Source of the DNA: Algoriphagus ornithinivorans
GTDB taxonomy: Bacteria > Bacteroidota > Bacteroidia > Cytophagales > Cyclobacteriaceae
Length of the DNA: 64,000 nt
Assembly (NCBI RefSeq): GCF_900115305.1
Contig: NZ_FOVW01000001.1
Location: 372,001-436,000 of the forward strand
Direction of reading: 5' to 3'
Both the position numbers and the translations under genes were made by a program. How positions within the stretch are numbered: the first letter of the stretch is position 1; every line of letters begins with the position of its first letter. Under the pieces are notes generated by a model. It worked only from the letters and a program-made list of their open reading frames with translations, did not search any database and had not been told where the DNA came from. Of the stretch, positions 42,547 to 50,397 are shown in pieces.

Positions 42547-43306
42547 TATATTCGGAATTTGCCGGCAAACCATCTTGCCGGTTTATCGAAAACCTACAGT
42601 AGACTCAGCACTCCAAACCCAATTGCTTTTTGGTGAGTGCTATCAGGTGTTGGCAGTGAATTCTGGCCGAACTTGGTATCGTATTTTTCATGAAGATTCC
42701 CGAATGGGTGGCTGGATTAGCGCCAAATCATTAAAAGAAATTTCAGGAGGTGATTATCAGAATTTCCTCAATCAGGATTATCAAATTGTAACTAGCCCCA
42801 TAGCTGCCATTGAGTATCTGGGCACAAACCTATATCTACTTCCCGGAAGCAGGCTCCATTTTTCTGATTTGGAATTATTCAATTGGCAGGATCATATTGG
42901 CTTTACCGGAACCACCAGGAGTCATGCTTTGAAAGCAGATCGGGAACAGTTGATAGATATTGCCTTGAAGTATGTCAATGCTCCTTGGCAAGCAGGAGGG
43001 AGAAGTATTTTTGGGCTCGATGAGATGCTGGGCTTTGCATTAATTTATTCCATAGGTGGGTATAACTGGTATTCAGACCATTTACCTGGAAGAATCATCC
43101 CATTTAATCATGCGATGCCGGGAGATTTATTTATTTTTCATGATGAAAAAACTGCCAAAGACTCATTTGCAATTTACTTGGGAATGGAAGAAGTCCTTTG
43201 GATGGATAATCGGATTAAAGTTTCTGATTTGGACGAGTGGCAGGCTTTTTTGAAAAACAATCAATCTCATCAAGTGGTTTTGGAGGCAAGAACGGTAGTT
43301 GTTTAG
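42509..43306 (+). CDS. NlpC/P60-like protein with lost catalytic residues (pseudoenzyme)
   Basis: The 265-residue protein starts with a bacterial SH3 domain ([15 protein letters not shown]...[10 protein letters not shown], about 15-75). A C40-type domain follows (about 145-265). The usual FGIDCSGF is here FGLDEMLGF: the nucleophile Cys position is Glu172. The usual HVGIYLG is SFAIYLG (about 219-225), so the catalytic His is also missing. The rest of the fold ([15 protein letters not shown]) is intact, so I read it as a folded but inactive relative that may bind cell wall or act as a regulator. It overlaps smpB by 38 bases; the ATG at 42509 is the only in-frame start. Confidence 0.88.
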   Translation: MPKENSSEWPLNDIFGICRQTILPVYRKPTVDSALQTQLLFGECYQVLAVNSGRTWYRIFHEDSRMGGWISAKSLKEISGGDYQNFLNQDYQIVTSPIAAIEYLGTNLYLLPGSRLHFSDLELFNWQDHIGFTGTTRSHALKADREQLIDIALKYVNAPWQAGGRSIFGLDEMLGFALIYSIGGYNWYSDHLPGRIIPFNHAMPGDLFIFHDEKTAKDSFAIYLGMEEVLWMDNRIKVSDLDEWQAFLKNNQSHQVVLEARTVVV

Positions 43307-43308
43307 GT

Positions 43309-43818
43309 ATGGAAAAGCGAGTTTTGGTGTTGAATTTGGATCATTCTCCCGTTGCGGTGGTAACTGTGCAAAAAGCATTGGTGTTAACCCTTTTGGAAAA
43401 GGCAAATGTACTTTCAACCTATGAACTCCTGGAAATCCGGACGGTAAGTCGCTCCTTTGCCTATCCTGCTGTCATTCGGCTAAATCAATATAAAAATATT
43501 CCCTACCGTGGGGTTTTATTAAATAGAGCCAATCTCTTTAGAAGGGATAGAGGGGAGTGTCAATATTGTGGAAGTCAGCGCCACCTTACAATTGACCATG
43601 TAATTCCAAAATCCAAGGGAGGGAAAACCAATTGGACCAATCTGGTAACGGCCTGTAATCGCTGTAATGTCAACAAAGGAGACAAGACTCCGGATCAGGC
43701 AGGTTTGACCTTGAAAACCACTCCATTTAAGCCTACACTAGCTTATTTTTTGGCAGATTACGCAGAGCGACAAGCTTCCGAATGGATTCCATTTTTAAAT
43801 GTTAATGTGCCTCAATAG
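43309..43818 (+). CDS. HNH endonuclease
   Basis: The 169-residue protein has the zinc/HNH core: Cys84-x2-Cys87 (CQYC), then IDHVIP with His97, Asn111 in WTNL, and CNRCNVNKGD with Cys116 and Cys119. The N-terminal part (VLVLNLDHSPVAVVTV) is typical of the Bacteroidota HNH family. The start at 43309 follows the previous stop by two bases; an upstream in-frame ATG at 43237 would overlap the previous gene by 70 bases and is rejected. It may nick DNA; its substrate is unknown. It closes the tsaD operon. Confidence 0.9.
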   Translation: MEKRVLVLNLDHSPVAVVTVQKALVLTLLEKANVLSTYELLEIRTVSRSFAYPAVIRLNQYKNIPYRGVLLNRANLFRRDRGECQYCGSQRHLTIDHVIPKSKGGKTNWTNLVTACNRCNVNKGDKTPDQAGLTLKTTPFKPTLAYFLADYAERQASEWIPFLNVNVPQ

Positions 43819-43827
43819 GACAAAATT

Positions 43828-43835
43828 TAATTTTG
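43828..43835 (+). promoter_or_regulatory. Predicted -7 box for the lipocalin-like gene
   Basis: TAATTTTG matches TAnnTTTG exactly, 26 bases before the ATG at 43861. The -33 element is not clear. Confidence 0.55.
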
Positions 43836-43860
43836 GCAACAAAATTGTACGAATGAAGAC

Positions 43861-44313
43861 ATGAATAGTCTTACCCTGATCCCTGCATTGATTCTTTCTT
43901 TTTTTCTGAATTTCAATCAAATCCAAATACAGGAGCTCCTTGGAAAGTGGCAGTTGGTTTATTTTGATGGAATAGAAAGAATTAGAAAATCCCCACAATT
44001 TTTAAATGCAGACTCGGCAACTCAAGCCAATATGCAATACAGAATTCAGTATAGACTTGAAAGCACTGTTTACCAGTTTTCTGCTGGTGACTCATTGAAA
44101 TTTACAGATTTTGAAAATCAGCAATTGGTACTTAAAAAGGCCAAAGTCAAATTGGATGATCAAAATATCCTGACAATCTATGAGGGTAATGAAGTTAGGC
44201 AGGCAAAAATTGTAGAGTTTGACGCCAATAAGCTGGTGCTTCAGCCCATCAGTCAAAATCCAGGAGCAGGTAAATTAGTCTTCGAACGAATTATAGAGAA
44301 AAAAGAAAAGTAA
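43861..44313 (+). CDS. Small secreted lipocalin-like hypothetical protein
   Basis: The 150-residue protein has a hydrophobic signal-like N terminus (LIPALILSFFLNFNQ). ELLGKWQLVYFDG follows (residues about 25-37), the G-x-W opening of lipocalin-like domains. Alternating strands come next (YRLESTVYQFSAGDSLKF, QQLVLKKAKVKLD, NILTIYEGNE, KLVLQPISQ). It ends in basic residues (IIEKKEK). Probably a periplasmic ligand-binding protein, but the family is not certain. It is monocistronic, ending at a terminator shared with the convergent rnhB gene. Confidence 0.65.
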   Translation: MNSLTLIPALILSFFLNFNQIQIQELLGKWQLVYFDGIERIRKSPQFLNADSATQANMQYRIQYRLESTVYQFSAGDSLKFTDFENQQLVLKKAKVKLDDQNILTIYEGNEVRQAKIVEFDANKLVLQPISQNPGAGKLVFERIIEKKEK

Positions 44314-44332
44314 AATCACCCTTAAAATAAAT

Positions 44333-44363
44333 AAAGCCAGCAGTTTCTGATTGCTGGCTTTTT
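44333..44363. terminator. Bidirectional terminator between convergent genes
   Basis: A 10-bp stem (AAAGCCAGCA / TGCTGGCTTT) with a 9-base loop, T-rich on both sides, between the lipocalin-like gene and rnhB. Confidence 0.88.
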
Positions 44364-44367
44364 CTTT

Positions 44368-44973
44368 TCATTGGAGTCCCAAATCCAATTGTCTGGGTAG
44401 TAGTTGGAAACTTTTTCTATGCCAAGGACTGATTCCATGCTTTTGGATTCCTTCTCTGTGTGTCTTGGTTGGATATCCTACGTTGCTTTCCCACCCATAA
44501 TGAGGAAATGAGGTTGCTAAGTCTTCCATTAATTGATCACGATGAACTTTCGCCAAAATAGATGCAGCTGCAATACTGGCGAATTTGCCATCCCCCTTAA
44601 TGATGCATGAGTAAGAGTATTCCAATTTAGATTTCCATCTGTTGCCGTCAATAAGTAAATGTTCAGGCTTTATCTTCAGCATTTCTATTGCACGACTCAT
44701 CGCAAGAAAAGAGGCATTCAAAATATTGATCTGATCTATTTCGGCGACGGTTGCTTCTGCAATAGCCCAGTCTAAGGACTTGTATTTGATTTCCTCAATC
44801 AATTCCTCCCTTTGGGATTTTCCCAGTTTTTTGGAATCATTGATCCAAGGATTTTCATAATCAGCAGGTAAAATTACCGCTGCAGCTACAACTGGACCAG
44901 CCAAACACCCTCTTCCCACTTCATCGCAACCCGCTTCTATTCTATTAGCTTCTAAATAGGGTAGCAGCGCCAT
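44368..44973 (-). CDS. rnhB: Ribonuclease HII
   Basis: The 201-residue protein removes RNA primers and single ribonucleotides from DNA. Motifs are GCDEVGRGCLAGPV (catalytic Asp17 and Glu18), NDSKKLG, LLIDGNRW (third acidic residue) and SIAAASILAKVHRD (fourth acid). Length is normal. It overlaps the upstream glucosidase gene by 29 bases, so the two are co-transcribed although unrelated in function. Confidence 0.96.
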   Translation of the reverse strand: MALLPYLEANRIEAGCDEVGRGCLAGPVVAAAVILPADYENPWINDSKKLGKSQREELIEEIKYKSLDWAIAEATVAEIDQINILNASFLAMSRAIEMLKIKPEHLLIDGNRWKSKLEYSYSCIIKGDGKFASIAAASILAKVHRDQLMEDLATSFPHYGWESNVGYPTKTHREGIQKHGISPWHRKSFQLLPRQLDLGLQ

Positions 44974-47617
44974 ATTTTATTGGTGTTTTCTCTTTATAAA
45001 ATTTATGGATCATCTCCGCAACTAATCCTGTCCAGCCTGTTTGATGGGATGCTCCCAGTCCTTTTCCATTGTCTCCATGGAAGTACTCATAAAACAGGAT
45101 ATAATCTTTGAAATGAGGATCGTTTTGGAATTTCTGCTGATTGCCATACACTGGTCGGTGCCCGTTTTCATCTTTGGTAAAGATCTTGATACAGCGCATG
45201 GAAAGTTCCTTGGCTATCAAATCCATGGTCATGAAATTCCCTGAACCAGTTGGATATTCAATGGAAAAGTCACCTCCATAATAGAAGTCAAACTTTTTCA
45301 AGGACTCTATGATTAGGTAGTTGATCGGAAACCAGATCGGACCTCTCCAATTGGAATTACCTCCAAACATTCGGGTATCCGATTCTCCCGGAGTGTATTT
45401 GATTGAGAAAGTATCCCCATTGATTTTCATGGTATATGGATGCCTTTGATGGAATTTAGATAGAGATCTAATTCCAAATTCGCTCAAAAACTCCTCTGAG
45501 TCCAGCATCTTATGAAGAACGCTCTTCATTCTGTGTCCTCTCAATAGGGAGAAAAGCCTTCGCTTATCGTATCCAGGTTGGATCCAGCTAGAAACCAAGG
45601 CTGCTAGCTTGGGTTTTTCCCTTAAAAAAAAGTCTAGTCTTTTCTTAAACTCCGGTAATTGATCGAAGAGATCTTCGCGGATAGGTTCAACTGCAAATAA
45701 TGGAATTAAGCCTACTATAGAGCGAACCTTCATCTTTTTGGATTCCTTACCAGGCACGTGGAAAATATCATAAAAGAAGCTGTCATCATCATCCCATAAG
45801 GATATATGTTCAGCGGAGATATTATTCATTGCCCCTGCTATATAAAGAAAGTGCTCTAGAAATTTGGTGGCAGTAAACTGGTACACCTTGTTGAATTCGC
45901 ACAGGTCCAAAGAAATACGGAGCATGTTAAGCGAAAACATAGCCATCCAAGAAGTGGCATCAGCCTGCTCTAATTTTCCCTGATAGTGTTGGGCGTGGCT
46001 TCTATCAAAAAGGGAGATATTGTCCAATCCCAAGAAGCCTCCTTCGAAGATGTTTTTTCCGTCGGAGTCCTTTTGATTGACCCACCAGGTAAAATTCAGC
46101 ATCAGCTTGTGGAGGGCTCGCTCCAAGAATTCCTGATCTCCCTTGCCTCCGTTGGCTTTTTTATCAATCTGGTATACCCGCTGTACCGCATAAGCATGCA
46201 CAGGAGGGTTTACGTCTGAGAAATTCCATTCATAAGCAGGAATTTGACCATTGGGATGCATGTACCATTCATTCAGCAGCAGGAGTAGCTGATCTTTGGC
46301 AAACTCTGGGTCAATTCTAGCAATGGGAATACAGTGGAAAGCCAAGTCCCAAGCAGCGTACCAAGGGTACTCCCATTTATCAGGCATGGAGATAATATCA
46401 TAGTTTTGAAGGTGCCTCCAATGATGATTTCTCCCTTTTTTTCGTTCTTTTGGCGGAACATACCTTCCGGGATCGCCTTCCAGCCAGCGCTCCACATCGT
46501 AATAGTAAAATTGTTTGGACCACATCATCCCAGCAAAAGCCTGACGTTGAATTCTTTTAAGATCCGGATCAGTTACACGATGCTGAAGCTTTGAATAGAA
46601 TTCATCCGCTTCCTTTTTTCTTTGTTCCAAGCAGGGATCACAGGCTTCTAATGGATTATCATCTAGCTGATGCTGCATGCGTAAATTCACCACGGCACTT
46701 TCTCCTGCAGGTATCTCCAGTTTGTAAATGGCTGCTGCCTTGGTGCCATGGAAAGCTGGATTCAGTTTGCTTTCATCACCATTGACCACAAAGTCATTGA
46801 TAGCGTCCTTAGTGAAATTCCTTTCATTCGGAATTCCATATAAGCGCTCCCGGTTGGTTTCATTATCACAAAAACGGATATCTGGATTTCCCTCGAAGGA
46901 AACAGAGTAGTTTCCTGATTTGGGGCTAAAGGCCTTGATTCTGTTAGATTTGGTCAAGCTGATTTTAGGCATGAAGGGTTCATGCCCGGTAAACCAGGTT
47001 TTTCTAAACCAGAAGGTAGGCATCACCCAAATGGTAGCTTTTTCCGGACCTCTGTTGTGGATGGTAGCTTTAGCAATAATATCCTCAAAATCATGTTTGG
47101 CATATTCGATAAATATATCGAAGTACCTATCATCGTCGAATACGCCAGTATCTATAAGTTCAAATTCAGGGTCAGTTTTGCCCCTTCTTTTACTTTCTTC
47201 AATGAGTTTTTGATAGGGAAATTCTGCTTGAGGATACTTATAAAGCATCTTCATGTAAGAATGAGTAGGAGTTGAATCAAGGTAATAGTAAATCTCCTTG
47301 ACATCTTCTCCGTGATTTCCCTGATTTCCGGTAAGTCCAAAAAGGCGTTCTTTTATAAAAGGATCTTTGCCATTCCAAAAAGCCCAGGCAAGACAAAGCT
47401 TCTGCTTGTAATCGGAGATTCCGGCTATCCCTTCTTCTCCCCAGCGATAGGCTTTACTTCGGGCATCATCGTGGGTCACGTTTTCCCAGGCAGATCCATC
47501 GGGACTGTAATCTTCCCGAACGGTTCCCCACTGCCTCTCAGTGAGATAGGGTCCCCACTTTTTCCAATGCTTTATAAAATCCCTATCCTCTTTTAATCGT
47601 TTATGTTCGGCTGACAT
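44945..47617 (-). CDS. GH63/MGH1-like glucosidase
   Basis: The 890-residue protein is without a signal peptide, so cytosolic. It has an N-terminal beta-sandwich (WENVTHDDARSKAYRWGEEGIAGISDYKQ, about 40-70) and an (alpha/alpha)6 catalytic domain. The domain includes YPWYAAWDLAFHCIPIA (about 417-433), with a likely catalytic Asp, GQIPAYEWNFSDVNPPVHA (about 455-473), and MFGGNSNWRGPIWFPINYL (about 773-791) near the C-terminal catalytic base region. This is the architecture of GH63-like glucosidases and mannosylglycerate hydrolases. The substrate cannot be assigned from sequence. It overlaps rnhB at its 3' end. Confidence 0.88.
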   Translation of the reverse strand: MSAEHKRLKEDRDFIKHWKKWGPYLTERQWGTVREDYSPDGSAWENVTHDDARSKAYRWGEEGIAGISDYKQKLCLAWAFWNGKDPFIKERLFGLTGNQGNHGEDVKEIYYYLDSTPTHSYMKMLYKYPQAEFPYQKLIEESKRRGKTDPEFELIDTGVFDDDRYFDIFIEYAKHDFEDIIAKATIHNRGPEKATIWVMPTFWFRKTWFTGHEPFMPKISLTKSNRIKAFSPKSGNYSVSFEGNPDIRFCDNETNRERLYGIPNERNFTKDAINDFVVNGDESKLNPAFHGTKAAAIYKLEIPAGESAVVNLRMQHQLDDNPLEACDPCLEQRKKEADEFYSKLQHRVTDPDLKRIQRQAFAGMMWSKQFYYYDVERWLEGDPGRYVPPKERKKGRNHHWRHLQNYDIISMPDKWEYPWYAAWDLAFHCIPIARIDPEFAKDQLLLLLNEWYMHPNGQIPAYEWNFSDVNPPVHAYAVQRVYQIDKKANGGKGDQEFLERALHKLMLNFTWWVNQKDSDGKNIFEGGFLGLDNISLFDRSHAQHYQGKLEQADATSWMAMFSLNMLRISLDLCEFNKVYQFTATKFLEHFLYIAGAMNNISAEHISLWDDDDSFFYDIFHVPGKESKKMKVRSIVGLIPLFAVEPIREDLFDQLPEFKKRLDFFLREKPKLAALVSSWIQPGYDKRRLFSLLRGHRMKSVLHKMLDSEEFLSEFGIRSLSKFHQRHPYTMKINGDTFSIKYTPGESDTRMFGGNSNWRGPIWFPINYLIIESLKKFDFYYGGDFSIEYPTGSGNFMTMDLIAKELSMRCIKIFTKDENGHRPVYGNQQKFQNDPHFKDYILFYEYFHGDNGKGLGASHQTGWTGLVAEMIHKFYKEKTPIKYGAATLFRS

Positions 47618-47895
47618 GTAAGTTCTCTAGGTTGAGCAAGTTTCGAAATTAGAATAATTCAGAGACTTAATTTCAAATTTAGCTTTTCTGTTTTGTATCT
47701 GGTAGTTGAATTGATTTTTCTGAGAAAGTCCAAGCACTACTTCCTTTCAAATTCAATTCAATTAGCTACTGTAAGCCAAATGTTTTTAAAAATAAAAGCG
47801 AAAGTAATTCTAGACAGATTAGCTTTTCATCAAGCAGCAATTCTACAAAAATTAATGTAGTCCCTGCTGTTCAAAGCAATGAAGTCAGAAGCTAT
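47618..47895. other. Spacer with an open frame lacking a start
   Basis: No feature except that the frame of the small gene at 47896-48150 stays open back to about 47710, with no ATG, GTG or TTG. See the finding at 47710. Confidence 0.4.
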
Positions 47896-48150
47896 TTGAG
47901 ACTTTATAGCGAGTATCAAGCTATGGCTAATGAGAATCGGATTTTTGCAAATTGGACTTACTCGAAGATTCAGCAGATGGAAACCAAGTTTAAAGAACTA
48001 GAAGCTCGATACATGGGGCTTTCCATCATTGAAAGAAGAGGTATTAATCGTGCTAATTTTCCTTTCATAAGGCTTCAGAAGGACGGAATGACTATTTATA
48101 AAAGACCCGAAGATTTAAGTGCTGAAGAAAGAAAAAATTTAGCTTGTTAG
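47896..48150 (+). pseudogene. Small ORF, probably a 5'-truncated gene
   Basis: From the TTG at 47896 it gives 84 residues, including a coiled-coil-like segment (SKIQQMETKFKELEARYMGL). The frame stays open 186 bases upstream with coding-like content (VVPAVQSNEVRSYLRLYSEYQ spans the TTG), but no start codon and no signal peptide. So it looks like the 3' part of a decayed or shifted gene. The TAG at 48148-48150 is four bases from the convergent glycosyltransferase stop. Confidence that it is expressed is low. Confidence 0.35.
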
Positions 48151-48154
48151 GAAA

Positions 48155-49288
48155 TTATCCATATGCATGATTTGAGTTAGGGAAGGAGCCTTCAGGCCAG
48201 ATAACCTGAGAGCTCCTTTTTTCTAATGTCAAATCCTCAATAATCCCAGACCAGCTTTCCACCCAGCTTTGATATTTTTTCACAGCTTCCTTATCCTTAA
48301 TTCCTGTTTTTTCTAAAAGCTTGAAATTAAACTCTGATGCGGCTATCCCTATCTTTCTTTCTTGAATTTCAATGGCATTGCAAGCTTGTTCGTATTGACC
48401 TTCTACTGGGATGACCATGATTTGCTTCCCGAGGTACAATGCTTCGCAAATTGACTCAAATCCAGCTGTGCATACCAAACCTTTGCAAGCTGCCATATCC
48501 TCCAAAAACTTCTGATCATTTACCTGTTGAAGGCTGAGATTAGGGCTGGGATGGATAATTTCATTTTCTCCTTTCTTATCCCAATAGGCCTTTATTTTGA
48601 TTTGAGAATTGCTCCTTGCAAATGCGATCAAGTCTTCAGCATAGCCGGGGTTTACCATGTAAGCAAGGTAAAAGTCACCTGGATATGGGTTCAAATACTT
48701 TAACTCTCTTCGTAGAAGCGGGGGAACAACTGTGATTTTACCTTCTGCTTCCAGTGGTTCAAAAGACAAGGCTAGAATTTTATTGGCTGTCCAAGCACTT
48801 AAACTGGTGTTGAATTGGTATAGCAGCCGTTCTATTTTTCTTTTTTTGGGAAAGAGATAATTACTATGATTGATCAAATATTGATGGCCAATTACCCAAA
48901 ACTCAGCTTTTGGTCTAAAAAATCCGGTATACAGTCCCCCCAATAAGTCATAAAAATTTAGAATCACATCCGGCTGATGCCTTTGATTGATCAAATGGAT
49001 CTCGCGAAGGCTATTTATGAAAATCGGTGCTTTCAAAAAGTTTTTTCGAAGGGTTTTAGAAAGGCTGATTTTTTTATTTCCCCCATCCGTTTCAAAGTTT
49101 GGGCTGGGAATCCAGTGGATAGGGACATTAATTTCTCTTTTAAAAAAATCCGGTATGGCTCTCCGCTTGCTTTTTCCTAGGATCACAGCGCAAACTTCAT
49201 GGCCTTGGGATCTGATAAGCTGAGAAAATGAGATAGCCTGAGTCATATGGCCGCGACCTTCTCCCTGAACGATGAATAGAAATTTCAT
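48155..49288 (-). CDS. GT-B glycosyltransferase (MurG/UGT-like)
   Basis: The 377-residue protein starts with IVQGEGRGHMTQAI (residues 6-19), the glycine loop of MurG/UDP-glycosyltransferase folds. Its second half has a nucleotide-binding segment (ACKGLVCTAGFESICEALYLGKQIMVIPVEGQYEQACNA, about 270-310) with a Gly-Phe-Glu-Ser-x-x-Glu donor motif. No membrane helix is evident. It overlaps the LpxH-like gene by four bases (ATGA). Such GT/phosphoesterase pairs occur next to each other in Bacteroidota and suggest a shared glycolipid or cell-surface path, though acceptor and donor are unknown. Confidence 0.85.
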   Translation of the reverse strand: MKFLFIVQGEGRGHMTQAISFSQLIRSQGHEVCAVILGKSKRRAIPDFFKREINVPIHWIPSPNFETDGGNKKISLSKTLRKNFLKAPIFINSLREIHLINQRHQPDVILNFYDLLGGLYTGFFRPKAEFWVIGHQYLINHSNYLFPKKRKIERLLYQFNTSLSAWTANKILALSFEPLEAEGKITVVPPLLRRELKYLNPYPGDFYLAYMVNPGYAEDLIAFARSNSQIKIKAYWDKKGENEIIHPSPNLSLQQVNDQKFLEDMAACKGLVCTAGFESICEALYLGKQIMVIPVEGQYEQACNAIEIQERKIGIAASEFNFKLLEKTGIKDKEAVKKYQSWVESWSGIIEDLTLEKRSSQVIWPEGSFPNSNHAYG

Positions 49289-50154
49289 GATCGAAATGCG
49301 GGTGGGTTTAGGTCGTCTTTTTTATTCTCAAAGGAAACTTGCCTAAGCGGAATAATGCCTTCTTCACTTCCACCTTCGAAAAAGCTGATAATTTGATGAT
49401 CTCTGATTTCTTTGAAATCTATTTCGTTATAGTAGATCAACTGCCAATTCCCCTCATGATCCTCTGCCAGAGCTGACATTGTCTCAACCCAATCACCGGA
49501 ATTCAGGTAATGAACTTTATCAATTTCCCGATTCTCAGCCTTATGAATATGACCGCATATAATGCCATCGCAGCCTTTAGCCCTGGCCATTTTGGCAAGC
49601 TCTTTTTCATATTCATCGATGTAAGAAACTGCAGACTTTACCTTGGATTTGACATATTGAGAAAGTGAAAAGTAGGGTAGACCTCTTTTGAATCTATAAT
49701 GATTGACAATTCGGTTAAGCCATAGCAAAAAGGTATATCCCACATCACCCAAATAGGCAATCCATCTGAGATTGGTCGTTATGCTGTCAAAAATATCTCC
49801 ATGGGTGATAAAATATTTTTTCCCCTGGCTTTCATAAATCATATCCGTTTGGATCGATAAATTCCCAATCTGCAAGGGGAGAATTTGATCCAAAAAATCA
49901 TCGTGATTACCCCTTAGGTAGTACACCTTGGTTTGATGATTTTCTATCATTTTAAGGATTCTATTAAAAAATCGCGTGTGTTTTCTTTTCCATGTTCCTG
50001 ATTTTTTAAGCTGCCAACCATCTATGATGTCTCCATTAAGTATGAGATTTTCACAGCGGTATTGCTTAAGAAATCTCGCTATTTCTTTGGCTTTGGATCC
50101 TCTGGTACCCAAATGCACATCGGATACAACAATGGTTTTGAAATGGGTCTTCAC
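49285..50154 (-). CDS. Metallophosphoesterase, LpxH-like
   Basis: The 289-residue protein has the calcineurin-type dimetal motifs Asp12-x-His14 (SDVHLG), GDIIDGW (Asp42), GNHDDF (Asn83, His84), THGDIFD and CGHIHKAE. These match UDP-2,3-diacylglucosamine diphosphatases (LpxH family), which act in lipid A synthesis at the membrane. The alternative is a close relative on another phospho-substrate. The start is GTG at 50154. It is co-transcribed with the GT-B gene via a four-base overlap. Confidence 0.88.
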   Translation of the reverse strand: MKTHFKTIVVSDVHLGTRGSKAKEIARFLKQYRCENLILNGDIIDGWQLKKSGTWKRKHTRFFNRILKMIENHQTKVYYLRGNHDDFLDQILPLQIGNLSIQTDMIYESQGKKYFITHGDIFDSITTNLRWIAYLGDVGYTFLLWLNRIVNHYRFKRGLPYFSLSQYVKSKVKSAVSYIDEYEKELAKMARAKGCDGIICGHIHKAENREIDKVHYLNSGDWVETMSALAEDHEGNWQLIYYNEIDFKEIRDHQIISFFEGGSEEGIIPLRQVSFENKKDDLNPPAFRS

Positions 50155-50397
50155 GCTTTTGTTTTGATCGAAAGGTAGTCTCCCAAATTGAATCCAGCAT
50201 GTTTAGGTTGTTAAGTATTTACTATGAATCCAGAAGATTATTTGGCGAATATGAAGTGCCCGTTAAGTGAATATGAATTATCTGTATGACTGAAGCTCAG
50301 AGAGATCAAAAGGCTTTTCTTTCCCCTTTTTACGCAAGCGGTAAAGTAGCTTAAAGTCCTGTTTTTTAGTTTCGTCAGAAAATAAACTATAGAGATT

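Noticed and set aside
43237..43308. Upstream ATG for the HNH gene
   Set aside because: It would overlap the preceding gene by 70 bases; the ATG at 43309 directly follows that gene's stop and starts the conserved region.
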